Assembly (NCBI GenBank): GCA_958510825.1
Contig: OY294048.1
Location: 22,027,589-22,091,588, forward strand
Reading direction: 5' to 3'
Length of the DNA stretch: 64,000 nt
Source of the DNA: Brachypterus glaber
Taxonomy: Eukaryota; Arthropoda; Insecta; Coleoptera; Kateretidae
The notes under the pieces: model-generated
The model's input: the letters and a program-made list of their open reading frames with translations, nothing else
Told to the model about the DNA's origin: nothing
Database searches by the model: none
Shown here: positions 22,501 through 33,692 of the stretch, in pieces
Layout of the letters: every line of letters starts with the position of its first letter
Numbering within the stretch: the first letter of the stretch is position 1
Translations under genes and position numbers: made by a program

Positions 22501-23205
22501 GATTTGTACTAATTACATAGCGTTACGTTTGCTTCAGAAACGAGAACTGTTTGCATTAAGCAAATATGTCTACGGTTCCGATAATTCTAATGAAGTTATT
22601 TAATCCAGGTGGAATTGATTTTATATGCTGGGAAACTAATTACTTTTCTTACTGATATCAGCAAAATTAAAAAAAAAATCATATAATAGTTTTTGTTATT
22701 GCTATCTTCTAGTTCAAAAGAGAATTGCTTTTGTCGAAAAGAGCAAAGAAAGCCTTAGTATATTAAGAAATTCAAAATAAGTAGGGGGAGATACCCATGA
22801 ATGGGACACTTTTTTTTAACCGGCTGCCAAAATTTTATTTTTAATCTTTTATACGTAATTTTATTTTAGTTATCATATTTGGAAACAAAAGAACATAGTT
22901 CAAGTGTTAAACCTGAATAATATTAATTTTTACCAAAATCACAAGCATTAAGAAAAAAAACTTAATTTTTCAAGGTATTATTGAATGGGACAAGAATAAA
23001 ATTGCTATTTTTTTTTTAATTTATTTATTTTAGTAAATGTTTACAATATTTATAAATATCCAAAGTGTTTGATTAATATAATATAAATTTTGTGGAAAGC
23101 ATATTTACATTTATTTAAAATTTTTATGTATTGCATGCATATTCCTAAGCACAAGTGCTTGTGTTGAACAGCAGCAGTTATTTGTAACAAACCACCAAAT
23201 TTTAT

Positions 23206-23862
23206 TGTTTTAGTTTTATTTATTTGTTTGTGGAACAGAAAGAAAAAAAAAACGAAAGAAAAGATACATAAAATAGTGTAGCAAATCAGAATTATTTAGA
23301 GGTTATTTTTATTTTTTCACGTGATAAAAGTAACTAGTTATGATTTTTTTTTTAATTTAGCTTCATTAACCCTTTATTTTTTACAAGTCTATTAAATTAC
23401 TTATAATTTTTAGTATTTTTTATATTGGCAGATAGTATATTATATAATTTAGCACCTTGCCAGAATAAAGTTTTTTGGGAAAATACTTTTCTAAATAAAG
23501 AAGTAATTAAATTTTGATGTGTACTATACCTTGAAAATTGATCATGATTAATATATTGTGTGGGCAATGGTTTGAAAACGTATAGGAGACACCGGTAAAT
23601 ATAAAATTGTCTTATATTTAAAATATTTGATTCAGCATAGGGAGAGCTAGTGGTATACAGTTTCGGTTATCTAAATATTATCTTTAATATTGTATTTTGT
23701 ATTGCTTGTAAATTTTCTAAAGAACTTTTATAGATGCCACCCCAAGCTAAAACGCAGTAATTAATTATTGAATCAACTAATGAGTTATACACGATTATCA
23801 GATTTTTACGATTTAAAATGTCTTTTAATAAATAAAATTTTCGAATTAATTTTCTTATTTTA
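23206..23862 (-). pseudogene. Jockey-like LINE, 3' end (minus strand)
   Basis: Read on the minus strand, about 150 codons resemble the C-terminal third of a Jockey/CR1-type LINE protein. The blocks, in order, are RKFYLLKDILNRKNLIIVYN, NSLVDSIINYCVLAWGG, LENLQAIQNTILKII, then, after one stop, QFYIYRCLLYVFKP and KTLFWQGAKLYNILSANIKN, ending in a stop at 23397. The SxxxYCxxxWGG block is the part downstream of the reverse transcriptase active site. The 3' region runs on to an AAACAAATAAATAAAAC-like tail (minus strand) near 23206. The reverse transcriptase core is missing (5' truncation). Only one stop breaks the remaining frame, so the copy is not very old. Confidence 0.7.
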
Positions 23863-24216
23863 TTACGTCAATAAAATATCTTTCAAGCTTATTAAAAAAT
23901 TTACTTTTGACTTGGTAAAACTCACTTGTTAAATTTGTCAAAAACCCAGCTGCCTAAACTTTGCCATTTTTTATTATTTTTTAACTGCACATGTAGGGCC
24001 ATCTAAGCATGTTAACAAAAACCAAAAATTTCGAAGCGTAGTTCAGAAATAGTAGAAGTTTCATAACGCCACGGACTCGATTTTTCAGGTCGAACTAAAA
24101 TTTGATCTATTTCATACGAGTTCGATATATTATCCAGCTAGCCGTAGCGAATAAGTAGTCTGGGCGCTACACAATTTGTAAAACCCTATGGCAGCCAAAG
24201 GCAGCACTAATATTTT

Positions 24217-24329
24217 CAGTGTTCTGGCCGAGTAGTCGGTAAAAGTAAAATGAAAGGCGTCTAGTTGAACCGAAAATAGAATATCATCAGATAATCGAAT
24301 GTCCGAGGTTCGGATTCCTCGTAAAACTG
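24217..24329 (+). tRNA. tRNA-Ser/Leu-like sequence (pseudogene or SINE head)
   Basis: Carries CTGGCCGAGTAG (A-box/D-arm-like) and CGAGGTTCGGATTCCTCG, a 5-bp T-arm stem with a TTCGGATT loop (B-box). CAGTGTT (24217) and AAAACTG (24323) can form 6 of 7 acceptor pairs. The GGCGTCTAG..TAGAA part resembles a class II (Ser/Leu) anticodon arm, but extra A-rich bases in the D region break the fold. A functional tRNA is unlikely; a tRNA-derived SINE or pseudogene fits better. Confidence 0.4.
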
Positions 24330-24569
24330 TAGGGGTGGGGCAAAATCCGTTATTACATGTTTACATTACACGTTTTGTTTCAGGGTAATCAAAAAATGCC
24401 TACTTGACAGGCTTGTCTTTCCCTTACTTACTAATACCTATTAATAAAAACAGTCTTCACTTAGCCAAGTAAAAATTCCTGTCAATTCATGTTGAAAATT
24501 ATAATTGGGATTTACAAAAAAGTTTACATATTACTTGTAAACCTGGTCCCAAGACCAAATCCATTAGAT

Positions 24570-26040
24570 CACGGTTCACCTGGGCGATTTTAAATAAAAA
24601 TTTCGTGGACCCCTACATTTTTTGGACTAAAACATACCTGATGACATAAGAAATCAATTTCCATTTGAAAGAAAATCGTAAAAGATACACTTTTTTAGAA
24701 AGATAAAAAAACGTTTTTTTGAGTAATAGGGTGTGTCAAAAAAATTCGATTTGAGAAATCGAAAACGCTCTCTGGCTCAAAAGTTGCTTCTTAGTAAAAA
24801 ACTGTGGCCACTCAAAAATGAGCCAAATCAATTAATGTTTAGAGGTAGCTCAAAGCACTCAAACTTTGAAAAATATCGGTACCTGTTTTTCGGATAAAAA
24901 GTGATTGTATATAAAATTAAGGAAATTTTGGAGGGTTTCATGGTAATATTTAGAAACAATACTAATTGTGAGAAAACTAAAAAAAATATATTTCTCCTTC
25001 CCTTAAGTTAGAACATAAAAAAATCGCCAATTATTTGAAGATTTTGCGAAAATTTATTGAAAATGGGCATATTTAAAAGGACATTACTTCCTTAGGAATG
25101 ATTTTTTGACTAAGGTGCATATAAACTTGTTCTATGTTTTTAATGTTAAATAACCACACATTACTAAAATATTTGATTTTTGCTTTATATTTTTTAATTT
25201 TTTAATTTTTGGTTCTTCATGCGTAAAAATTTACTTTTAAATGCATTTATCTTTAAAACGGTTAAACCTGCGATGTTACACCACAGAATTTTTTTTGTGT
25301 ATTTTTACATAAAAAAGTAGTATTCCAACCAAAAAATCAAAAAAAAAGTACACCGAAAAAAGTTTTGGGCAAAAAACAGAAAATCCACCCGGTTTCTAAT
25401 CGAAACTAATTTTTTTTACTCAACTTGAGGAAAAAATATATATTTTCTGTATAGTCATGTAGGTTAACAAGTATATATGCTTATATACTAATATATAATT
25501 TTGCAGATTTTTTATTTAAAACTATTTTTTATGCACTTTTAAAAACTTGCAAAAATTAAATTTTCGCGAAAACTTCAAATAATTGGGGATTTTTTCATGT
25601 TCTAACTTAAGGGGAGGGGAGATATAATTGTTTTAGTTCTTAAATTTAGTATTGTTTCTAAATATTACCAAAGAAACCATCAAAAATTTCCTTAATTTTT
25701 ATCGGTATCAGTTTTTATCCGAAAAACAGGTACCGATTTTTTTTAAGTTTAAGTGCTTTGAGCTACCTCTAAACATTTATTGATTTGGCTCATTTTTGAG
25801 TGGCCACTGTTTTTTACTAAGGAGCAACTTTTAACCCAGAGAAGTGTTTTTGATTTTGAAAATCGCGATTTTTTGACACCTTATTACTCAAAAAAACGTT
25901 TTTTTAGCTGTCTAAAAAAGTGTATCTTTTACGATTTTCTTTTAAGTGGGAATTGATTTCTGATGTCATCAGTTATGTTTTAGTCCAAAAAATGTAGGGG
26001 TCCACGAAATTTTTATTTAAAATCGCCCAGGTGAACCGTG
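24570..26040. mobile_element. CACGG foldback transposon, copy 2 (1471 bp, AGAT duplication)
   Basis: Same ends as 19454-20478, flanked by AGAT on both sides (24566-24569, 26041-26044). The arms are more complete than in copy 1. GAAAACGCTCTCTGGCTC (24759) and GCCACTCAAAAATGAGCC (24808) have complements near 25845 and 25785, and CTTAAGTTAGAACATAAAAA (25003) pairs with TTTTTCATGTTCTAACTTAAG-like sequence near 25592. The loop (about 25130-25550) shares CACAGAATTTTTTTTGTGTA-like and AAACCGGGTGG words with copy 1. No transposase. Confidence 0.85.
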
Positions 26041-26501
26041 AGATGCGGGAACCTTAAAAGCGCTATGGTGCCGGGATTTCCCGAGACTTTGGTACATGCC
26101 CTGATTTCAGTAATTAATAATGTATCCAGTATAGGAATAATTCATTATTTAACTTTCATGTTCACATAATATTAAATACCTATCGTATTTCTATTTTACG
26201 TAAAATTAATTGTAAATTTATCGATTCTAATTACCGTGTTATTAGACGTAATTAGTTTATATATGCATATTGTTATGGCAAGTTTAGTTGGTTAATAAGT
26301 TAATTAATTTGTGTTATCTTAAAATGATAAGGCTAAGGTAATATTATTGTAATACCATATGCTCACAAAGCTACCATCTCTTTGTATACCAATAATAGCG
26401 CAGGAAATCTTGTTACGCATATATGAATTCGCGAGCTGAGTACTCACAGTTGTCCTCAACATAAAAGTAGTTTATGATACAAGGGCGAAATATACCATTT
26501 T

Positions 26502-26564
26502 TAGGGCTATTACGGAGAATGTTACCCGAGCTCGGAGATCGAGGTTGACTACCGTAATCGCCCT
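26502..26564. repeat. Hairpin with palindromic core
   Basis: AGGGCTATTACGG is inverted as CCGTAATCGCCCT, and the loop contains the palindrome CCGAGCTCGG. An outer pair ATGATACAAGGGCGA/TCGCCCTATCAT extends it to 26474-26569. Possibly a very small MITE. The rest of 26045-26765 is AT-rich with nothing else seen. Confidence 0.65.
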
Positions 26565-26765
26565 ATCATATGTATTATACACTATTTTTTATTTAATTGT
26601 AAAATCTTAATAAATTAGTTTTAATTTTTGACAACAAATTTGAAGTAAGAGTTCAAATATCATCAGTTACAATATCATTTAAGCAATCAATGTCGTCGAC
26701 ATTATGTCGACTATTTTACGCATTAGTACAAAAACTTTTTATACAGATTTATTAATAATAAATTA

Positions 26766-27281
26766 CACAGGCCCACAAAAAAAGGCTGGGGTAAAGATCC
26801 ACCTATTCTTATGTATTTTGGGATTCTGAACAACAATTTTTCATAAAAAAGGCACTTCATAGGCTTAAATTGCAGATAAGATTTTCACAATTTTAGACAG
26901 TTTTTTCATCGTAGCGAAAAGAATAGCCCATGAGTTGCCTTTTTTATGAAAGATTCCTGTTTAGAATCTCAAAATACATAAGCATAGGTGGGTCTCAACC
27001 CCAGCACAGACAACTTGGTCTGTGGTGCTGGGTTTATTCTTTTGTTTTGGGATGCTGAACACGAATCTGTCATAAAAAAAGGCATTTTATGGGCCCATTT
27101 TTTTGCTTTACTGATATAATATGAGATTTTTACCATTTTTTACAGTTTTTTCAGTGTAGCAAAAAAATGAGCCAATGAAGTGCCTTTTTATGACAGATTC
27201 GATTTCAGCATATAAAAATATATAAGGATAGGTGGGTCTCAATCCCAGCACAGACAACTTTTTTTGTTTTGTGTGCCTGTG
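26766..27281. mobile_element. Double-hairpin MITE (516 bp)
   Basis: Outer ends CACAGGCCCACAAAAAAAGG and the complement of TTTTGTGTGCCTGTG. Inside are two tandem foldback units (about 26785-27000 and 27020-27250). Each unit starts with a TTATGTATTTTGGGATTCTGAAC-type block, has a CATAAAAAAGGCA(C/T)TT stem, and ends AGGTGGGTCTCAA(C/T)CCCAGCACAGACAAC. The minus frame 27205 and plus frame 27232 overlap the right end and are by-products. Confidence 0.8.
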
Positions 27282-28199
27282 TTATTATACAAAAAGTGGC
27301 GCTTTTAGACAATCGAATAAAAAAAAAATTCATGTCCTTGTGAATGTGAATGAGAATGCTAGTCTGGAGATTACACAACTGTTGAGGGTAAAAACTTATT
27401 TCCCTTTTCAAAAAGATATTTTTTAAAGAGGCCTTAGAAAAAAAATTACCAAATTACATATAATAGTTATTTATGGTACGAGAGAGAAAACTAGGATTTT
27501 GTCCATGAGAAAATTCGGGGTAATTTTAGAGAGGGCAATATTAGTTTACTCACGAGTGGCATATAAAGTTTTATCTGATAAATAGCTTAGAAATTTATAT
27601 TTTTATTAAAAATTTTAATGACATTTACAAGAAAATAGTTTAACAAGTGACAATTGAGTGGGTAAAATAAATAATTTCCAATCTGTAAAGTAAGAAAAAA
27701 CACGTGTGGGTTATTAATGAGTTTGGAAGCGACTGAAATGTATTTTTATGTTAAAAATTGATATTTTATGCAAATAAGATATGCTCTAAATGTCTAACTT
27801 TTAAAATAAAGAATAACCAGCCGTATCGAATGAGCGAGAATACTTTCTCGTAAAAAAAGTAATAATTTATTACATTTTGGGGAGGGGGTCATGAAAAAAA
27901 TGATAATAAAATATGTTGTGTAAATTTTATCTACCTTTTAGATTTTTTTTTTAAATTTTGCTTCTCTTAGAAAGTTATGTGCATAAACAAGTTAATAAAT
28001 TTTAGGGAAATGGAAAAAATGATAATAATATTTGTCATGTAATTTTATTTTACCTTTTACGTGATTTTAAAAAATGATAATAACCTTTTTGATGTAGTTT
28101 TATTTAACGTTTTATGTGGTTCATATTTTTTTTCTATTGTAAATAATAAAACAATTACGATGAAAACAAAAATATAACCAGAAACAAAACAAAAATATA
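27282..28199. other. AT-rich stretch with imperfect repeats
   Basis: No gene seen. Between about 27885 and 28115, three imperfect ~80-bp units share ATGATAATAA..TTTTAT..ACCTTTTA words. Confidence 0.55.
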
Positions 28200-28380
28200 T
28201 CTTTTAAAATTTAACCCCCCTTCCCCCTAACCGATTTTACTTAAATACGAACTTGACCAAGATAATATAGAAAGACATCTCCATAACAAATTTCAAGTCG
28301 CGCTTAAAGCGTTCTTAAGTTATCGTGGATACAGACAGACCGACAGACAGATATTTTTTTTTGTTGCTTATTTTGATTTT
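28200..28380 (+). repeat. GACAGACCGAC tail module (degenerate copy)
   Basis: CAAGTCGCGCTTAAAGCG followed by TTCTTAAGTTATCGTGGATA and ACAGACAGACCGACAGACAG matches the 3' tail module of the GCTTTCCC family (for example 40200-40320). The minus frame 28368-28583 is adjacent and shows no motif. Confidence 0.65.
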
Positions 28381-28844
28381 TCTTGATGTTTTAGGAAAAA
28401 ATAAGATAATTTAAGCACAATTATCACAATTCTTTCTTTCATGAGTAAGTAAAAAGGGATGTACTTTCTTGTTAAACCCGGTATATCACTAAAAAAATTT
28501 GGTTGGGTTACAAAATCATTAGTTAAATATGAAACAACTATTTTTTTTGGATGCTGTAACCAGAAATGTGGCGAGGGAAACAATACAAACTTCCCTTAAA
28601 ATTTAAGTTCGTTCTGGTGCACAAGTTGTGTTGTTGTCCTTGCCAGATTTTGGGCTACAGCAAACAGAAAAATAGTTGGTCTGTATTAAATTCCAAATCA
28701 AATCGTTTTTTAGTAAATTATTAAAATTAGTGTAAAACGTGCAGTTAGAACAATTAAGTTCTCAGCTCGCGATATGTGTGTTTATCGATTAAACTTTCCC
28801 ATGCAGGGGTCCCATAACACTAGTCAACACGGTTTCTTGCCCCG

Positions 28845-29065
28845 ATTGGAGTCATATGTTTTTTAACTAATTTTGGGTCGCTGAAACCGAATCTGGCCTC
28901 AGAATATTTCTACTACCTAAGTTTTCTGAGAAAAATAAGATAAAAATGTTAAAAAATCATTATTTTATCCCTCTTTTGTTCTAAAATCATGGAAGACGAA
29001 AATATTCCAAGGACAAATTTGGATTCGGCGACTCAATATTAGTTAAAAAATACCCAACTTAAGAC
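28845..29065. repeat. Inverted repeat (~220 bp)
   Basis: GTTTTTTAACTAATTTTGGG and TCGCTGAAACCGAATCTG on the left are inverted at the right as TTGGATTCGGCGACTCAATATTAGTTAAAAAATACC (29020-29055). The following 29066-30179 has weakly repeated GAATTAGTAAGAAAAATTTA-like words but nothing identifiable. Confidence 0.6.
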
Positions 29066-30179
29066 ATAGAAACTTTAAATTCATAGGTAGAATAAATAGG
29101 GATATTATGAAAAAAAATGGATACTTAAAAATGACATTACAAGGGGGTCAAAAATAAACTAAAAAAATTTTACGTATTATGGTTCTTATGTAATAAAGTA
29201 ACATTTTTATGATGTAGAACCATTAAAAAAACAAACAAAAATACACAATATTTTGTTTTATAAATTATTTTTAAATTGGTATAATTGCATGTACTAAAAT
29301 TTAAAAAATAAGACGTGCTGAATTTTTTTAAGGTCGAATTTGGATTCTGGGCTTTTAAATTGATAAGAAAAATATATTTTTTGGGCTCGGGAAAAAAGTT
29401 TACACTGTGTACTTTAATTTTATATCTTTTTCATTTATTTACTTTTTAGGAACAAACTAAACAAAATAAAAAAATATTTATATAAATAATTTTGTAGAGA
29501 ATTTTATAATCTACAAATTAAGTTCTATAAAATTTTTAAACAAATTTGATAGTTTTGCCACAAATGAGCAATTAAGTAAACTCTGCACTCTCATTTTAAG
29601 CTTTTTATTTTTTTTTTCGCGTTCTTACTCTGACTTTTTACGCCCTCGAATTAGTAAGAAAAATTTACTTTCCGATAGGGGCAAAAAAAAAGTTGCGATT
29701 TGTTGCCTAGTGTAATTTGATATTCTGGTAATGATCAAATAAAAACAGAGGCATTAATCATATTTTCCAAGTGAAAACAATAGGCTGTTTAACATACACA
29801 TACGAGACAGGGTGTCAAATACACTGAAAAAAATATTTACACTTAAATGTAACATTTAGATTAGTATACCATTATTTACAGGTAATTTTACCATTTTCTG
29901 GAAAAATACATAGATAGAACATGTTTTTACTAAATGTAGCTTTACGCATCAAAATGTATATTTTTAAATAAAATGGGCTTTATTTGATATGTAGATAGGT
30001 AAATTTACATTTTAAAATTTAACATTTCATTTTGCAACTTAAAATTATATTTTAAAACCTTTTACATCCAAGAGGTAAAATATTTTTCATGTTTTTTAAT
30101 GTTTAATACAACGGTGATTTGCAATCAAAAATTGTTATTTAGAAAAGAGTAATGTAGGACAAGTTTCTTTTCTCGTAAA

Positions 30180-30470
30180 AAGAAAAATAAATTAAAAAAA
30201 ATATGTTTTTGAAATTTTATTCCCTTACCCCAATCCGACTTTTACGAGAAACAAATCCAACCTAGATCTTTGGATAATCAACCTGTGGTCCAAATTTGAA
30301 GTCTTTAGCCCAAAGCGTTCCTAAGTTATCGTGGTCACAAATTTCCCGGACACACAGACCGACAGACCTACCGACCGATAGACCAGAAACGTAAAAAAAG
30401 CAATAAAAATATTTCGAAATTTTTTTACTAACGCAAGACTTTCCTTGGGGAAAGTAAAAAGCTTTTAAAT
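30180..30470 (+). repeat. GACAGACCGAC tail module, copy 1 of 2
   Basis: Blocks CCCTTACCCCAATCC, CCTAGATCTTTGGATAATC, GTCCAAATTTGAAGTC, AAGCGTTCCTAAGTTATCGT and ACACAGACCGACAGACCTAC, ending at TTTCCTTGGGGAAAGTAA. It is repeated directly at 30825-31110. Confidence 0.75.
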
Positions 30471-30824
30471 GAGCTATTACATGTCTTATATTAGTTTTTT
30501 CTGAATGCCTATTTTTGAAAAATTAAAAATTTTAAAATAATTTAACCATTTGTGCTCTATTATCTAGAGTTTTCTTAAACCGATTTTTGATTGCACCGTT
30601 ATATTAAACATGAAAAAACCTTTAAAATAACATATAACATGATCCATTTTCATGGATCCTTAACAACTCCAGCATAGATATTTCGAATTTATACTTACAA
30701 AATACTGCTGCCAACAAAATAATACTTTTCCCTAGAAGCCTAGGTTCATTAAAATCAAAAATGAAAAAAATAGAAAAAAAAATTGGGTTTTTCAAAAAAA
30801 AAAAATTTTCAAAACGTTTCTTTT

Positions 30825-31110
30825 TTTGTAAAACGAAATATAATGTTTTTGAAAAAAATTGTTTTTACCCCATTTTACCCCCTTACCCCAATCCTATGTT
30901 TACCAAAAATAATCCCAGCCTAGAACTTTAGATAATCAACCTATGGTCCAAATTTGAAGTCTATAGCCCGAAGCGTTCTTGATTTATCGTGGTCAAAAAT
31001 TTCCAGGACACAGACAAACCGACAGACAATTTTTTTTTACGGAAATCATATTTTTTGAATTTTTTTTTCGAATTTTTTTTACTAACGCAATACTTTCCTT
31101 GAGGGAAAGT
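30825..31110 (+). repeat. GACAGACCGAC tail module, copy 2 of 2
   Basis: Same order of blocks as 30180-30470, with about 80% similarity by eye, ending TTTCCTTGAGGGAAAGTAAT. The 355 bp between the copies is AT-rich. Confidence 0.75.
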
Positions 31111-31188
31111 AATATCAAAAGCGCCATATAGGTTTTTTTAATTTTTACGCAAAATCTTCCTAGGGGCATGCCTAATCAATTCATAAAA

Positions 31189-31438
31189 TACGAAAAGATT
31201 TGTAAAAATGGAGAGCTGCCCATCCACGATGACATTGACGATGCATGTTCTCTTAGACTTAGATCTCCAATCAGAAAATTTTGATTTGAAAGAGGCATGG
31301 TCACAATCCTGGTCCCAGTCAGTCCCTCCTAATATACATAATTAACACCAACGAGAGGATTGCATGATTCGACCTGCCACGTACCTAATATCTGAAAAAC
31401 GGCAAACAGGATTATAACTGGAACAGGCATTTGTGCAG
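31189..31438 (+). pseudogene. Internal LINE fragment flanked by a 21-bp duplication
   Basis: Matches 33956-34188, the C-terminal part of a LINE, over GATTTGTAAAAATGGAGAGC, GGTCCCAGTCAGT, AACACCAACGAGAGGATTGC and GACCTGCCACGTACCTAATA. It begins and ends inside the element and lacks its 3' end. It is flanked by ATGCCTAATCAATTCATAAA (31168) and ATGCCTAATCTATTCATAAA (31439), 21-bp direct repeats with one mismatch. It does not encode a complete domain. The flanking duplication implies an insertion event, but ordinary target-primed insertion should have kept the 3' end. Confidence 0.75.
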
Positions 31439-31678
31439 ATGCCTAATCTATTCATAAAAAAAATGTTGTTTGTCGAAAAAAAAATTTTTAACTCTAAAAA
31501 CCTATATTGTTTAGTATTTATTACGGTACCGAGCTCTCAGTGCTGTTTTTATAATTTCAAAATTGGCGAAGGCGCCCAGGTATCAGCAAGTATAAAAGTG
31601 TGAAAATTATAAATTCAGGAAACATTTAGGGTCGCGGCGCCGCGGTGTTAATTATATTTATAATGCATACAATGTAGT

Positions 31679-31865
31679 AGCCGGTCTCCGTGGTGTAGGG
31701 CGAAGCTGACGCGCTTTGTAACGTTGATGTTGCGGGTTAGAATCCCGCCTGGGGCATCGATGTATAGTGGCGTTTTTAAAAAAACTTAACTACATACAAA
31801 TGTGCTATAACAAACACGGTTGAATGCCGGGGTGTACCTACATATGGGTAAATCTGAAAAAAAAA
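31679..31865 (+). mobile_element. tRNA-derived SINE-like sequence
   Basis: The head GGTCTCCGTGGTGTAGGG resembles an A-box region. GCGGGTTAGAATCCCGC is a perfect 5-bp T-arm stem with a TTAGAAT loop (B-box), ending GGGGCATCGATG. The body runs to an A-rich end near 31865 (CTGAAAAAAAAAGCATAAG). The anticodon arm does not fold, so it is not a working tRNA. No target duplication was resolved. Confidence 0.55.
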
Positions 31866-31929
31866 GCATAAGATTTAGTAAAATACAATATTTTGAAATA
31901 AAAGTTTCTTCCGCCGACTAAAAGCTTTC

Positions 31930-32197
31930 AAAGGCATTTCTCGGCTGAATCACAATCTTACCCCTAAATATCTTGATATCACTCTGGGTAGGTTCCTTAG
32001 GTATAGAAGTCACCTTAACAACGCAGCAGCACAAGTACGTACAATAAATAACATTCTTCAAAAGTTATGTGCACCACCTGAAGTGCATCTGGTTCAACAC
32101 TAAGGTCTTTGAGTTTGGTTTACAGTTCGGCAGAGTACGGATCTTCACTATGTATACAGCCCACATGTTCATAAAGTAGATGTCCAGCTCAACTCAG
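31930..32197 (+). pseudogene. Jockey-group LINE 'host', 5' piece
   Basis: Reads LNHNLTPKYLDITLGRFLRY then RSHLNNAAAQVRTINNILQK, the block after the reverse transcriptase active site in Jockey-group LINEs (xPxxKYLGVTLDRxLxYxxHL). It continues, broken by stops, to KVDVQLNSAMR. The element is interrupted at 32197 by the LINE at 32198-33690 and resumes at about 33693 with ISGCIK, the natural continuation of AMR. The upstream reverse transcriptase core is absent. Confidence 0.65.
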
Positions 32198-33690
32198 CAA
32201 TGAGAACAAAAGTGGGTGTCGTAATGATATTAAAAATTACCGTGCAGTATCTAAACAATCAAGTATTCCTAAATTATTGGACAGTTTGGTTTGCGATCAA
32301 TTAACTTGGCTTTGTAAATCACGACTATCGGTTTTCCAGCACGGCTTCTTTTCTGGACTGCAACAAACTTAGCTATTTATAAACATAAAATGTTATCCGC
32401 TTTAGAAAAAGGTTGGCAGATCGATTCTATCTACACTGATTTCTCCAAAGCCTTTGATACGGTTGATATAAATTTACTTCTTTTAAAATTGGCAATTTTT
32501 GGATTTGATTCTAAGCTAATTACTTGGTTTTGTAGTTTTCTTAAAGGTCGTAAACAATGTGTAAATATACATGGTGTACTTTCCTTTGTTATATATGTTC
32601 TTTCCGGTAACCCCAAGGATCCCACCGTGCTCCTCTCCTATTTATCATCTTTATCAATGACATGATAATTAATCTAGAGTTTAGTGAGGGCTTCATATTC
32701 GCTGATGATTTTAAGTTTTTTATGGTTATTAAATGTATTGAAGATTGTGAGAAACTGCAAACTGATTTAAACAACATTTACAATTGGTCCATCAGAAATA
32801 ATCTTAAATTAAACATAGATAAATGCTGTCAAATTAGTTTCTTTAAAGGCCAAAATAATTTTAATCAAGTTATGTTATGAATGGCATTCCATTAAAATAT
32901 GTTAAAACAATTAAAGATCTAGGCGTAACTTTTAATGCCTAAGCTTTACTGATCATATTAATAATATCTGCAAAAAAGCGAACAAAATGTTAGGGTTTCT
33001 GTCGCGTAATTGTTTGGAATTTTCTGTTGATACTATAAAAACTCTATACAAATCTTTGGTTAGAAGTAATATGGAATATTGTCCTTTAATATGGTCTCCT
33101 TATACTCAAAAACAAAAGGATGCATTGGAAAGAGTTCAGCGAAGATTCTTAAGGATTCTTGCGTTTAAAATCAGATTACCAATTGTCAACCACGATTACT
33201 CGCTTATTCAGAGGGTAACAAAAATTGAATCTTTGGAATCTAGACGAATTCTTTTAAATTTTTGTACAGTCCGTAAACTGGTAAACGGTCTAATAGACAG
33301 TCCCGAGTTGCTAAATCTAATAAACTTTTATGTACCCCCCGATATTTACGTAGAAACCAAGGTACTTTTTACTTAACTCGTAATATTACAAATTATGCCG
33401 CAAATACACCACTTAATACTGCTTTAAAGTTCATAAACGAAAACAAACTAGATCTGTTTTTTGGCACTATTAACAGTTTAAGATCGACTATTGTTCCATT
33501 TTTAATTTTAATTTTGTATAATATATCTTTTATTTCTAAGTTTTATATTCTGGATCTATTCCTTTTATATCTATATATTTTGTCTTTATCTTTTATATTT
33601 GTATTGAATCTATATTTGATTATGTCTAATTAACTTATATTTTACTGTAATGGGGTTTTCCCGTCTAAATAAATAAATAAATAAATAAAT
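32198..33690 (+). pseudogene. Jockey-like LINE with reverse transcriptase, nested insertion
   Basis: A fairly complete reverse transcriptase region, once part of a LINE polyprotein that copies its RNA at the target site. Visible blocks in order: KNYRAVSKQSSIPKLLDS (32220), FQHGFFSG, YTDFSKAFDTVD (motif A, ~32435), GFDSKLITWFCSFLKGR, PQGSHRAPLLFIIFINDM (motif B, in a shifted frame at ~32612), FIFADDFKFF (motif C, ~32695), NNLKLNIDKC, KANKMLGFLSRN, then YCPLIWSPYTQKQKDALERV. Frameshifts near 32610, 32880 and 32985 and stops kill the copy. It ends in TAAATAAATAAATAAATAAA at 33665-33690. The endonuclease and ORF1 are missing (5' truncation). Confidence 0.8.
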
Positions 33691-33691
33691 A
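33662..33691. repeat. (TAAA)n LINE tail
   Basis: Six to seven AAAT units at the 3' end of the nested LINE, directly followed by the resumed host LINE (ATCAGCGGATGTATCAAG). Confidence 0.85.
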
Positions 33692-33692
33692 A

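Noticed and set aside
22787..22830. GGGGGAGATACCCATGAATGGGAC as a transposon end
   Set aside because: No inverted partner could be found within the next several kb.
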